Counted from the first letter of the stretch, positions 21,643 through 43,734 are shown. The stretch is DNA of 64,000 nucleotides from Paraspadella gotoi (GCA_051294375.1 CM119263.1:1352510-1416509); one strand, 5' to 3'. A program made the numbers and translations. Notes: a model not told the origin generated them from the letters alone.

Positions 21643-24626
21643 ATGGCCGACTCAGAATATTTCGCATGGTAATGTTTTCATTTTAGGATTATGAGAATTC
21701 TTGGTTGTTGAGCTTTCAGTAACCTCAGTTAACTGAGCGGTTTTTGAAACTAAAAAAACATTTATTTTAATTTACGTTCTTATAATCCCTACCCTCTGTT
21801 TATTATTTATTTTCCTTCATAAATTTTGAATCTCAGGTCGAGCGGGAGCGGAGATGAGGAAGCAGAACCCGGAGAATCCATGGGGCTGCCTCCGTTGTCT
21901 TCCGAACTGGGATCACCGACGGCGGCGCGTCCTGGCGGAACATCCGGGCGACACTCTTCGGGCGATAATCCTCTCTCCGACGTTCGCCCTCTGTCGCCCT
22001 TGCCCTTCTTTACGGGCGCCGCCTCTCACGCTGACCGGACGCCCGGTGAGCCTCCCCGATCTCCGCTCCCTGCTTCCGGCCCGACTTCGCCCATGCGTTC
22101 AGTCTCCGTGGGGCCCAAGGCCCCCAACAGGCGTCGGTCGCGCGCTCTCTCAATTTCCCAGGCACAAACGGGGAAGACGACCATGATACACACCAGCTCC
22201 CGCACCATCTACACGGCGGGAAGGCCGCCTTGGTACGATTCCGAGGGAACGATCAAGGACGCCTTCGTCATCGGTATCTGCGGAGGAAGTGCCTCGGGTG
22301 AGGACGGCTCACTGTCCACTTTACTTTACCGAGATCGGCAACTAAAAAGTGTTTCACGTACGTTTCCAGGAAAGACGACCGTGGCTCAAAACATAATCAA
22401 AGCTCTCGATGTTCCGTGGGTCTCGCTTTTGTCCATGGATTCCTTCTATAACATCTTGACGCAAGAGCAGCACGCCTTGGCAGAAATGAACGAATATAAC
22501 TTCGATCATCCAGGTTGTCTAAGTTCGAAACACATTTTGCTGCACCCAGCCGCCCGGACTGCTCACTTAGCAAGTGTGGTTCGTTAACTCTTTCTTGGTT
22601 TTCCGATTCACAGATGCCTTTGACATCGATTTGGTAGTGAAGACGTTGCGGAAGCTTAAGGAGGGAAGGCAGGTCGAAATACCCATTTACAATTTTCACA
22701 CGCACGCTCGTGAAAAGCACAAAAAGGCCATCTACGGGGCCAACGTCATCATCTTCGAAGGAATCATGGCTTTCGCCCACAAAAACTTGCTGGAACTAAT
22801 GGACATGAAGATATTTGTCGACACAGGTTTATTATACGAGGGACTTCAGTTACTTCATAAAATCCATTTAAATTTATTCGTAATACAAATCGAAAATTTT
22901 AGTAAAAGATTTGCTCGTCTGTGACGCTCGAACCTGGACCCTCAGCGCCTTAAATGATGAAGCATTTGTCCATTTTGTCCATATTGTCCAAACTAACAGG
23001 ATTAGTTTTCCTCTATGAAATTTAGAATTTCTTTTTTCAGATTCGGACATCCGATTAGCTCGTCGACTCAAGCGGGACACGTTGGATCGCGGTCGCGATA
23101 TTCACGGAGTTTTGCAACAATACGAGCGTTTCGTCAAACCCGCTTTCGAGCATTATATTGAGCCCACTATGATGCATGCTGATATAATCATTCCAAGGTA
23201 AATACTAAAATAAATTCTGAATCAAGTCTTGAATTTTAAATAATTCGCTCACGACCTCCCTTTCAGGGGTGGCGAGAACAGAGTCGCCTGTCAGCTGGTA
23301 GTGCAGCACATTCATACGCAATTGACGCGCAGGGGTTTTCAGTTGCGGCAGCAGTTACGCATTGGCCATTACGAGAAACGCCTACCGAGTAACTTTCATC
23401 AGTTGGAGAGCACGCCACAGATTCAAGGTAGGCTTTTTTTTCTTTCTTTAATGCCCTCGATATGAAAATAGAGCATCTCGTTTCCGGGATGAAGGCCTTC
23501 ACACAATCATCCGCAACCGCGAAACTCCGCGGGACGAGTTCGTCTTCTACTCGAAGCGGTTGATGCGACTTCTGGTCGAATTCGCTCTCTCATTCCTTCC
23601 TTACAAGACGGTCGAGGTCGAATCTCCTCAGGGAATTCCTTACCTGGGTCAAAGGGTTCAACAACAGAGTTCCGTTTGCGGGTAGGCCAGTGGTCTTAGC
23701 GGAAGCGATTAACTATTTATATTAAATTGTATTTCATCTTCATCGCTTTCGCTCTCTCTCCAGAGTTTCCATTCTTCGGGCTGGAGAGGTCATGGAACCA
23801 CCGTTGGCTTCCGTTTGCAAAGTAAGCGGTTTTATGAAATTGGTACAACCAATATAAAAATTATCCATTCATTTAATAAATAAGCTATCTTGCCTCTGAC
23901 TTGAATCATAAATAACCTTAATCCCATTACAAATTATCCTCTCCACCCCTTTCTGTTCAGACTTTTAAATATTTTTAAAGTCTAATTTAGTAAAACAAGT
24001 AATCTTGCAATTTTTCATATGTGAATTTATATGTGAATTTATCGAGTTAAAAATAAAACCAATTGTAATTTCAGGACGTGCGCTTAGGAAAGATTCTGAT
24101 TCAGACGAATTTGAACACGGGAGAACCCGAGTTGTATTACTTGCGTCTTCCGCGCGAAATCGGAAAGGGCTGGGTCTTTTTGATGGAAGCGACGGTGGCC
24201 ACGGGAGCGGCGGCCATGATGGCGATCAGAGTTTTGCGCGATCACGACGTTCCCGAAGGTTGGTTCCATCCTAAAATCAATCTGCCAATTTAAGCTGTTT
24301 ATTTTTCTATTAAAATGTTAAATAAATTCGATTCTGGTTTTTTTAAATTTTAAACGGTACTATTATCTAAGTTAGATGTTAGATAGTTTTTACTTCCATA
24401 ATTTTTCCCTGGCTAATAATAGTAATAATACCGATTGCTTTTAATTTCAGATCGTATTATCCTCTTGTCCTTGTTGATGGCGAAATCCGGCATTCACGCT
24501 ATCGCCTACGCTTTTCCACGGGTCAAGATTCTCACTACGGCCTACGACCCAGCCTTCGACGAGAACTTCCACATCATTCCGGGAATCGGAAATTTCGGCG
24601 ACCGATACTTTGGCACCGACGATTGA
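21643..24626 (+). CDS. UCKL1: Uridine-cytidine kinase-like 1
   Basis: CDS join(21643-21668, 21837-22297, 22370-22513, 22614-22826, 23041-23197, 23267-23427, 23495-23681, 23764-23821, 24075-24258, 24451-24626), 1767 nt, 588 residues. A Ser/Pro-rich N terminus precedes the conserved [12 protein letters not shown]. The uridine kinase domain has the P-loop GGSASGKT (about 158-165; its second half is on the next exon), [18 protein letters not shown] and the FEGIMAF strand, and RLARRLKRD as the lid-like segment. From about 387 (STPQIQGLHTIIR) a uracil phosphoribosyltransferase-like domain follows, with SILRAGETMEP-like and TGAAAMMA segments, ending [14 protein letters not shown]. This kinase-plus-UPRT fusion is the UCKL1 signature and differs from the single-domain UCK1/2. 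It is expected to phosphorylate uridine and cytidine in pyrimidine salvage; UPRT activity of animal UCKL1 is doubtful. An AATAAA lies near 24640. Confidence 0.95.
23826..23906 (-). repeat. Copy of the TTGGTACAACCAATATA repeat in a UCKL1 intron
   Basis: The segment ATGAAATTGGTACAACCAAT through ATAAGCTATCTTGCC is the reverse complement of the right part of the repeat at 20463-21310. It lies in intron 8 of UCKL1. Confidence 0.7.
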
Positions 24627-25078
24627 GATCTGAAGATTAATAAATCCGAGAAGAAGCTTGCCCACCGCTAATGTAGTCGTCGCAATGGAGGCGTCTAATA
24701 TCTTGTTAATCAATGAGTCATTGAAAATCTGTTTTGTTTTGAAGTGATTTTTTTCTCCTTTTTTTGCTTTAGTTGCCTAACTTTTATTCTGAATTAATAA
24801 TTTATTCCACCACGTTGTTTTGTCAACTTTCATGTGATCTCCTTGCGCCTCTTTCACCTTCGTAGTTTTCTTTTTTTCTTTTTTTTTTTAAATTTCGACA
24901 ATCATGCGCGCAACGAAAAGTATCTTTGTTTTTCAGCTTTTTAAATTGGATTTTTAGAAGGTTTTATGCCATTTATCCCCTCTTAGGTATTTTTTTTTCA
25001 TGGGCCCATTTTAAGGGCAAGAGTAATTTGGTTGACTGCAACCGACTTTTCCGCCAACGCTCAACATCTTGCGGCAAC
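24627..25078. other. UCKL1 3' UTR to MLF spacer
   Basis: 452 bp in all. It starts with the UCKL1 3' UTR and its AATAAA and ends with the MLF leader. The tight head-to-tail spacing means the MLF promoter is probably within this stretch. No other feature seen. Confidence 0.5.
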
Positions 25079-26085
25079 ATGTTTCGAAATGACCCTTTCT
25101 TCGCGAATCACCGCGCAATGATGGATTCCTTCTTTGGAGAATCTGCTTTTGCTGTGGAAGGTATTGATTTTTCGTTGCATAGAGTTGGTCATTTTGATCT
25201 CTTAAAAACTTAGCAATTGACGGCATTTGATCCAACATTAGGGAACCAGGCTGGCCATCAAGATCGCCGGGGCGTGGAACGACGGCAGGAACGCAGGATT
25301 GATCCATTTGAGGACATGCACAGACATATGAACGATATGATGTCCAATTTTGGACGAGGCATGATGGAATCGGTAACTTTCTTTATTTCTTCGATCGTTT
25401 AAAACTATATATCTTTGACTTAACAATATTTTTCTAATATTACCCAATCTTCTTCATTATTATTAACGTTTTATTTATTACTCTTATTCTTCTTCCCTCA
25501 TTAATTGTTAAACTGATAATTATTAATATTATAGAACTTTGGCAACGGCAACGACGGTCACGTCTTCAGTCATTCCTCCGTCTATTCATATTCTAGCGAC
25601 GGTCAGGGTCCGCCTAAAGTTTATCAAGCGGCGAGGGAGGAACGTCGTGGTCCTGGAGGGATCAGGGAGACGAAGAAGGCGCTTAAGGACTCAGAATCTG
25701 GACTTCAAAAGTTAGTTTTACCTCATCCGCGTTATCTTTTAAATTTGAAGGCAAAAAATTGCTCACTTTTTTCCCTATTTTGTTCAGAATGGCGGTCGGG
25801 CGTCACATGGGCGAACGCGGCCACGTCATCGAGCGCTCGCAAAACTTCCACACCGGCGATCGGGAGGAGCATCAGAATTTCGTGGGCATGACGGAGGAGG
25901 ACGGCACGGCCTTTCACGACGAATGGTCACGGGCCACGCAGGGTCACGCCCGTCACCAGAGACGCGCTGTGGCGGAGGAGACTCGAGACGGGCGTCGGGG
26001 TCATCGCGGTCAACGCGCCCTGCCAGCCACTCCGCGAGATCAAATGCTAAAGGTCGAAGGGCGACGCGTCAAGGGAGATCATTGA
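25079..26085 (+). CDS. MLF: Myeloid leukemia factor (MLF1/MLF2 family)
   Basis: CDS join(25079-25160, 25242-25372, 25535-25710, 25788-26085), 687 nt, 228 residues, close to animal MLF proteins. It starts MFRNDPFFANHRAMMDSFF, with the DPFF box of the family. The middle holds SNFG and a Ser/Tyr-rich SSVYSYSSDG segment, then PPKVYQA and GPGGIRETKKALKDSESG, the strongest family signature (MLF2 has GIKETRKAMRDSDSG). GRHMGERGHVIERSQN and the acidic-aromatic FHDEW follow, then a basic tail ending LKVEGRRVKGDH. MLF proteins are adaptors shuttling between nucleus and cytoplasm, linked to transcription control, protein aggregates and chaperones. The ATG opens the first exon and matches the family start. 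Intron phases are 1, 0 and 2, each checked to join in frame. Confidence 0.93.
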
Positions 26086-26615
26086 AAACAAATTGTGACG
26101 AAAATCTAGTTCAGAGTCGGGAGGAAGAAGATTCGTGCTTCATGATATTTATCAGAATTTATAAGTTATTTCTTGTTTGCCACTTTCTTTCTATGCAGGG
26201 TGATTTAGTTTAAATATCAAATAGAAAATGGTATTTAGGTTATATTTATTTAGTTTCTCCAAAATTCGGAAAGTTTCGTCCGTCTGTTGATTTTATTCAT
26301 TGTAGGTAAATTGTGTAAAAGTGCTCTTATACTTAAATCGGCACTATTATTTTTTTTTTAAATCATTGCACTTACTATTTATACACACATTCGGTCATTT
26401 ACTGAACAAAAAGATTATTTTTTTCTGCAGATTTCTTCAAAGGCTTTAATGATAATTCCATCTACAATAAACAAATGACTTCGAAAGCCCACGAGTTTTC
26501 AGTAACGTCGCTTTTTTCATTAATTTAAACTTAAAGTGAAACTTGACTTTCTATTTCGTCATTACGTCCGCCCTCCACAAAGTTTTTCTCGTGTCTTTGA
26601 ATTAAATATGAAATC
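26086..26615. other. MLF 3' UTR and HAX1 leader
   Basis: AT-rich. An AATAAA near 26467 may end the MLF transcript. No coding sequence seen. Confidence 0.5.
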
Positions 26616-28456
26616 ATGAGTCTGGACGATTACATCCGTTCATTATTATTAAACCGTCCGCCGGACGTGTCTCGTGGCCCGGAACGCCCCGTAGATCCTT
26701 CCTCGCCAGAACCGCCGCCCCCGATTGTCCCGAGAGATCCTCGTTATCGGGCCAATCCTTTCTTCGGTCTCGATCGAGTCATTCAATCTCACTTCAGTTC
26801 CATCTTCGGTCCTTTTTTCGGCTCCGACGGCGGAACGCCTTCCATCGACGATGACGGTTGGTTGAGCGGATTAATTATTATTAATTATTAAATTAAAAAT
26901 ATTAAAAATAGTTTATGCCCATTGATAAGTATTACTTATTAAGTAATCATCGTAGGAATGTGAAGTGAGTCGTTCGAGAGATGGAATAGTTTCTTCGAAT
27001 CCAACCACCTGGTTATTCCTGCGATAATAATAATAATTATGGAACTTTCATTGCAATGTCTTTAGTGCCACGCAGACAGGACAAATTACCGCCTGTTATT
27101 TGCTAGCTTCAGAACTTCGGATCTGACTGTAGTCCGCCACTACATGTGCGAGCCCAAGGCCGCTTGGTGGGAAGAAAGAATGTTTGGTCTTACGTCACCG
27201 GCGAATCAGGCGGGTGGTGATACTGAATGTGTTGCCCCACACGTCTATATTTTTATCGCTAATTTCAAACTGATTTGTTTCTGAATTTCACAAAGACCCG
27301 GCTTCCTTCGGATCGACCGGCGGCGGATGGTCTAGTCCGCGCATTGAGATTTGGTCTTGGCAAGACACGAGGGACGAATTCGGTGAAGACGACGTTCCAG
27401 GCTCCGATTGGGACGGCGGCGGCGGAGTGTGGGGAGGCGGCGGCGGCTTCGGCAGCGGAGGCTTCGGCGGCGGAGGCTTCGGCGGCGGAGGCTTCGGCGG
27501 CTTTCCGCCCGAAATGGACGGGAACGATAATTGGAATGCTGATGGTGTGCTCGAAACATTTTCTGTCTGCAATAATCATTATAGTAATTTTGACATGATT
27601 TTGTCGTCACAGAACCGGAGGGACTCCGCGGCCTCTTTCACGGATTCGACGATATCCTACGCAATTTTAGAATTCCCGGCGACGAGCAACTCGAGGGTCG
27701 AAGCCGAGTGGATGACTTCGATCAAAGTCTGTGACTTGACGTGACGAAATAGAAATACAATTTCTTTTTCAGTTTTTTCGTTTTACATGTTATTTTTTGT
27801 CAGACGACATGATTCGACCTCCACGAAAGTCCCTCCGGGATTACATGTTGAAAGGCCCCATCGTCGGCGAGGATGTTGACTCTGATCCGCCTCCTTCAGT
27901 CCCGCCACCTTCAGCCGATCCAGCGACCCCATACGTCGAATCACTGCCACGTCGCCACGAGTCCAGTAGGGAGGACCTGTCCCTCGACCACCGAAGCGAC
28001 TTCGACAAAACCGCTGAAATCGATCGGATCCTGAGAGAGGGAGACCAATCGCGCGAATTTCGCGACCCCCGACAGCAGAATCCCTTTCGCGACCCCCGAC
28101 AGCAGAATCCCTTTCGCGACCCCCGACATCCGAGCCCCTTTCGCGATCATCACGACGGGTTCGACAGATCCTTCTTCGGTTCCCTCTGGGGCTCCTTTCT
28201 GCCTAGAAACTTTTCGTGGAACTCATCGGGAGGGACCTCTCTCGAGCGCTCGTGGAACTACAAGTACTCGACGACGACGACGAACGTGACGCCGGACGGG
28301 TCGGTGGAGACGAAGAAGAAACAGAGCGACGGTGAAGGAAACGTCGTGGAAACGATCGTCCGTCGAAGGAGCGGCGCTCAGGGATCGATCACGACGACGA
28401 CGAAGAGCGACGGATCGGTGCACGTGACGAGAGACGGGGATCAGTCGCTCTTTTGA
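26616..28456 (+). CDS. HAX1: HAX1-like (HCLS1-associated X-1) protein
   Basis: CDS join(26616-26856, 27296-27544, 27613-27726, 27804-28456), 1257 nt, 418 residues (human 279). Recognisable HAX1 features in order: N-terminal FFGLDR, an acidic and Gly-rich middle, LFHGFDDILRNFRIP (human FGFDDLVRDFNSIF), the LRDYMLKGP box at 212-220 (human LRDSMLKYP), and a C-terminal strand pattern TTTTNVTPDGSVE...ETIVRR, matching the human KITKPDGIVEERRTV region. HAX1 is a mitochondrial intermembrane-space and cytosolic adaptor, a partner of the CLPB disaggregase, that protects cells from apoptosis. Oddities: a Gly-Phe-rich tract (27421-27505), a three-copy FRDPRQQNP-type tandem repeat (28068-28145), and a GTCTGT donor at 27727. 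AATAAA lies near 28633. Moderately divergent, but the motif order supports orthology. Confidence 0.8.
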
Positions 28457-29109
28457 CCTCATTGCCATTGGTCGAGTCTTGATGCTGTGGGAAATGGAAA
28501 AAATACTGTCGAGGGGTTTTAATCTGTGATTCGGTTGAATACCTGTTATGTTTTCCATTACCCCGAAAACCGTAATGCTTTTTATTCCGCGGTTAACAAA
28601 TTATGATCGATCATTGAATGTAATGTTTTTGTTAATAAATAATTATTTTAGTTAGTTATTCATAGTAAGCTTTAGTTGATCAGAAGACGTACGCTTATTA
28701 TAATTTAAGGATTTTCTTGCAGTATTTATAATAAAAAGTGTGTATGAAAGATCGATTCCCTTTTTTTATTTAGCTGTAAACAGTGTAAAATGAAATATTT
28801 AGTAGTAGTTTACTACGTATGAATTTCGATACGAATAACGAAGTTCATTCAACCGTTCATAATCGAAACAGTCTATTTTAACAAATATGAGGTCAGTCAG
28901 TGAGCGTCTTTCAAAGATTAAAACATTTAAACATAGGGAAGTCGGTACGGTACCTCATCGTTAAAAGGGATTAAAAACGAATCACGAGATATATGAGAAA
29001 GATCACAATTTTTCAAGTTGAATGAACAGAAATAATCACAAATCAAAAACTGTTTTAATTTTAAAATATTTGATTTAAAAAAATCTGTAACAAACGCGTC
29101 CTAAAAACA
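28457..29109. other. Convergent 3' ends of HAX1 and the GPCR
   Basis: 653 bp separate the two stop codons. AATAAA for HAX1 lies near 28633, and TTTATT (minus-strand signals) occurs near 28579 and 28764. No other gene seen. Confidence 0.5.
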
Positions 29110-38593
<9,484 letters not shown>

Positions 38594-39430
38594 GACGTTT
38601 CTGGAAGATCGAGGGCCTTTTGTTTTATTTACATATCTATTTTATATACAACGATAACATTTTTTCAACCACTTAGTCCAAACGCAACCAATAGGATGAT
38701 AATACTCAAATACAATGCCTATTAATTATACTATGGTTTATAGCGCAGGAAAAACCAAATTGAAGGAATAAAATATGAGCGTTAATTCAGTTACAGTTTG
38801 TATTTTAAAATATTTTAGTATATAGTTTTTATTAAGTTACATCTTGTGATTCGCGTGCTTTCTTAAAAATGCCATGGAAAAGGCTTTGATAAAAAACCAT
38901 TGGTGGAACAGATTGTAACTTTTAACTTAACTTAAATTAACTTTTTAAATTTATTATCCGCTTAAAAATCAGACTTATGATTATTTTATCTTATGATTAC
39001 TGCGTAAACCTCTCCATTGAACATTCCGAAAGCGTCTTTTAGATCTCAGTAATCTAATTAATTAATGTTGTAATAATTATCCTTTTTTTAAACATCGTGG
39101 CGTACCCAAACAAACTTTTGGCGTCAAAATCACTCCAAGTGCGTTCCTCCGCCCGTGTCGTCGACTTTGTCGAGTCCCGGGTTCGAATCCATTACGGACT
39201 TTTCTTTTTTCCGCGACAAAATCATTTCCACGTTTTTTTTTTTATTTTCTTTTTTATTTTCTTTTTAAGGTGAGGTTGGGGTAAGTTTCGCAGCCGAGAC
39301 TCTGGAGGCCTCCTGACGGAAGTCGGCTTGACTTTGAGTTTGAGACACGTTATATTATTTTTGTTATTTTGTGTTTATAAATCTAATAATTTCTTACTCG
39401 GCGGGAAATGTGGTGAAGCGAGACTGGAGC

Positions 39431-39533
<103 letters not shown>

Positions 39534-40601
39534 TTTGCATCGATTAAAGTGAGAAGAGAGGTGAATTTGTAATTCAGATGTGGAGGACGTTTCTGAATTT
39601 CACATCGAGTTTGTTTTTTTTTCAGTGAGACTAGAGACGTCGACAGTGATGATGTACTGGAGCGGTTTCAGCTCCAGTGCTGGAGTAAAACGGTATTAGA
39701 CCAATTGATGGAGTCAAGCGGTATCAGCGCCATAGATGAAGAAAAGCTGTTGTAATTTTGAGCCAGCGATGAAATGAATGTATGAATTGAACTGAAAAGG
39801 ATAAAATCGTTTAAATTTACTTAAAATAACATTATAGGGTGTTCTTTATACCATATAAGATGTATTATAATGTATATTTCGGTTGAAGCTAATCGTCAAT
39901 ACAAAAGAGAAATGGAACGAAGGAACGACTAAAAGAAAGAAAAAGAAAAAGAAAGAAAGTAGACTGAAAAAAAGGAAGAATGAAAGACAAAAAATAAAAT
40001 AGAAAGAGCAAAAGAAAAGTAGGGAAAAATTAAAGAAAGAATAAAAGAATGAAAGAAAGAAAGAGTAAAAGAAAAAGAAAGAAAGAAATTCATTATAAAG
40101 ACGAAAAGAGGAAGGGAAAGTCGAACTGATTATCCGCTTGAATTTCTTTTCATTTGAGTTTTCATCTTTTCAGTCGCGCAATCAAAAAGTATTTGAAAAA
40201 AAAAAGTCGTTTAAAACTTTAAGACTCTCATTTTTCGATGACTACTTGACTATTATTCACTACTGGCTTTTCCATTCAAATTTGTTTGTACTTCTTAATG
40301 AATTTTAGCTTCCGTCTTCAGTTCATAAATTATTTCTTTTTTTTTAACAACAGACAGTCCCATGAACACTCAATGAATACTAAATACCCATGAAAAGTCA
40401 ATGATAATAGCCAAATGAATTCGGCACAACAACCTAAAAAATGCTAAAAAGAAATAACATGTTCATTTCTTTTTCGGCATTCTTCTGATTAAAGAGGAGA
40501 CGGAAAAATGACTAGATAATTGATTTACATCATTGTTTAACTTTAAAGAAAATTCAGGAAGATGATGAAAGGGCCAGACGACGAAAGAGTGCTCGACGGA
40601 A

Positions 40602-40723
<122 letters not shown>

Positions 40724-41307
40724 GTTAAAAGGAGATAGAGCGGGCAAACTCGATTTTTCTTTTTCGAGGGGCCCGCCATTCGGAATTTTTTCGGGTAAAC
40801 AAACGAGCGGCTCCGCATCTTCCTCTTTCATCGCTGAAGCGAATCTTTTTTTCATGCGTCCATGTTGTTACTGACTCTTGCTAGGGGAAATTTAGTTTAA
40901 TCCTAAGCATTTTAAGTTTTTAAAAACGGTCCGACCGTTACGATTAGTAAATTATTTTTCATTTCTTCTTTTTTCGAAGGAAAAAACCTAAATATTTTAC
41001 ATCCTTTACTTTCCTTTTTTCATTTAACGTTTCTTTAAATACTGGCTAAACCTTTTCTTTTAAGATATAAATATCAATTATTAATTAATAAATTAAATAA
41101 TTAATTATTAATCAAGTAACGTAAAATTCTCCTTTCCTCCTTGACTCCATTACAAATGTGGACGCATTCCTCAGAGTCATAGTATCTTTGATTCATCGAT
41201 GACGATGACGATGATGAAGATGATGACGATCGCTAGAGATTATGCGATCAAAATCGGAAAACCATTTTCGACTCGAGTCGTGAGGGGTCGCGAATTTAGC
41301 CCCTTCA

Positions 41308-41660
41308 AACAGCCGCCCACCCAAAACAGCCACCCACCCAAAACAGCCCCACCAAAAACACAACACACCTCCAAACAGTCCCCCAAAAACAGCCCCTCCC
41401 AAAACAGCCCTCCAAAACAGTCCCCCCCGAAAACAAGCCACCCAAAAACCGCCCCTCCGGAAACCGCCCTCCCAAACAGCTCTCCCAAAACAAGCTCCTC
41501 CAAAAACAGCCCCCAAAACAGCCCCCCTAAAAAAGCCGCTCCAAACAAGCACCCCAAAACAGCGCCCCCCTTAAAAAGCCCCTCCAAACAAAAGCCACCT
41601 CAAAAAGTTATTGTTTTCTAAAACAGCCTCTCCAAACAGCCCCAATCCTACTCCCCCTTT
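41308..41660. repeat. CCCCAAAACAG-type minisatellite
   Basis: About 30 degenerate copies of an 11-bp-like unit, CCCCAAAACAG. The minus strand is G-rich (CTGTTTTGGGG) and could form G-quadruplexes. Confidence 0.85.
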
Positions 41661-41884
41661 GAGTTGTTAAAATTCGAGATTGAAGGAAAAAAAATGATTT
41701 GAAATAAAATAACCGAACGACTTCGATGATTGTCGGTGATTCACTCTGGACGTGATGAAAGGCAAAACAATTTTTCAATAAAATAAGTTAATTTTTTTTT
41801 TACTGAAAAAGTCGTCAAATTTTTGGCCATATTTTCTAAAAGCCCCCCATTTCAGCTCAATTTTAGAATTAATCTAGTTTTTAG

Positions 41885-42010
41885 GTTTAAGAATTAGGTT
41901 AAAGGTTAGGAATAGGAATTAGGTTAGGGATTAGGGTTAGCGATTTGGTTAGAGATTCGGTTTAGGATTAAGGTTAGGGATTAGGGATTATGGTTAGGGA
42001 TTAATGAATG
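41885..42010. repeat. Degenerate TTAGGG-like array
   Basis: Repeated TTAGG, TTAGGGA and GGTTAGGGATTAGGG-type words. Too irregular for a functional telomere. Confidence 0.75.
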
Positions 42011-42357
42011 CGTTAAGCGTTTGGTAAGAGATTATAAGTAATTCGTAATATTAGGAACAGAAATGGGGCAGATCGGAAATAATGCAAAATTTTTATTTGT
42101 AAAAATTTTGGTAAGAAAATAAGAAACATTTAAAGAACTTTATTTTTATTCGGCATTTTTGTTTCTTCTTGTATAGTTTGTTTTGTTCTTTTTTGTCCTC
42201 CTCTTTCGCTCCATTCTTTTTTCTTTTTTCTTTTTCTTTCTTTTCTTTTTCGATTCCACCTCTCTCAGTCCTCGTTTAGACTCAAACGAACAAACAAACA
42301 TCTGTTTACGAAAAGAAAAAAATTCGGCAAAACAAATCCGAACAAAGAAAAACGAGG

Positions 42358-42466
<109 letters not shown>

Positions 42467-43059
42467 AAAAGAGCATGATTGAGCGTGGAGCAAAAGAGAC
42501 AAACAAGCAAAAGAACATGATTGAGCGTGGAGCAGGGGAAAGAGAGAGAGAGAGACAATCACACACAGCAACGGAAAAAGCTTGCTCGTTCGTAACATGA
42601 TTCTCTTTACGAGAAAAGTTAAGTGTAATGATTAAGGTTCAATGAAAAGAGATATATCGTGATCTATATATCGTGAGATATATCGTGATCGGCGATGTCG
42701 CTTCCACATGCTAAATACTTTTTTAGACATCTGTACTTGGGTTTTTATTAAAATTAACAGTTTTTCTTATTTAAAAGAGCAAAACGTCTCGTTAAGAGAC
42801 GAATCGAGAGGATCCGGTCCTTCGACTTTCACCAACGCGAATGGAATAAATAGGTGAGAGATGTCGAGGTGACCTCGTGCGATCAATTGATCGAGGAAGG
42901 GGGGAGGGAGTCAATTCAAATCCAAGCACCAGGTGGTTTGATCTCACACCCCCCCTCAAAAGAGCGCGATTTCAGGGCGAGGAATTGAAATGTCGGGTGT
43001 TCGTTGATATGTTTAATGATTTATTTATATCTTTGATAATCGAAACAAATCTTGCGTGA

Positions 43060-43113
43060 AAAGAGAAAGAGAGAGCGAGAGAGGAGAGCAGAGAGAGAGA
43101 GAGAGAGAGAGAG
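43060..43113. repeat. (GA)n tract
   Basis: Interrupted GA dinucleotides next to a (GAC)n and (GAA)n stretch (43181-43235). Confidence 0.9.
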
Positions 43114-43239
43114 AGTGGGGAAATCGATATACAGAATTAATTATTTATATTTCTCGACGACGCTTATCGAGTTTGGATTTCAACGACGACGGCGACGACG
43201 ACGACGACGACAAAGAAGAAGAAGAAGAAGAAGAATAAA

Positions 43240-43370
43240 AGCCGTCGCCTTCTCCGAGTTCGAGGATCAACGGGTGACGTGCGCCGAATCCGAGATGAGG
43301 ATCGCGCATGCGCGTGGATTAAAGCCAAGCGCGTTGCGCGCGAATCGATCGTCGCACGCAGCAATGATAT
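43240..43370. promoter_or_regulatory. CpG-rich patch with an NRF-1-type palindrome
   Basis: A CpG-dense stretch containing the palindrome CGCGCATGCGCG (43303-43314), a perfect NRF-1-type core, plus GTGACGTG. NRF-1 sites are typical of animal promoters. It could be an upstream GPCR promoter or belong to an unseen gene. Inference only. Confidence 0.3.
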
Positions 43371-43395
43371 GACACGAGGGCAAATGTTTAATACC

Positions 43396-43503
43396 ATTGG
43401 GGACTGCTCTCGGTCCAATTAGGGATCGATTTCGGTACAATTGGGGATGGATCTCGGTACAATTGGGGATCGATCTCGGTACAATTGGGGATCGATCTCG
43501 GTA
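43396..43503. repeat. About 27-bp tandem repeat
   Basis: Four copies of a unit containing AATTGGGGATCGATCTCGGT. Confidence 0.85.
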
Positions 43504-43675
43504 ACTAACGGTTATGATCTGATTGTATTACTCATTGTAATACTCAATGAGCCACCGGGCTTATCGGCGGGTTGCAAATGTTGCAAAGCCCGACGACAAA
43601 AGAATGATGCTTAAGAAATGGGAACAATCATTATTACAATTATCCAATATCTATTAATTTAACCTTTTGTGAGGT

Positions 43676-43677
<2 letters not shown>

Positions 43678-43734
<57 letters not shown>
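43678..43734. repeat. (AAT)n microsatellite
   Basis: About 19 AAT units. Confidence 0.95.

Noticed and set aside
41193-41621. Open frames over the CCCCAAAACAG array (Gly/Phe-rich and Pro/Lys-rich)
   Set aside because: Translation of a minisatellite in two directions with no other coding sign.
41885-42010. True telomere or chromosome end
   Set aside because: The repeat is irregular, short and embedded between other unique and satellite sequence.
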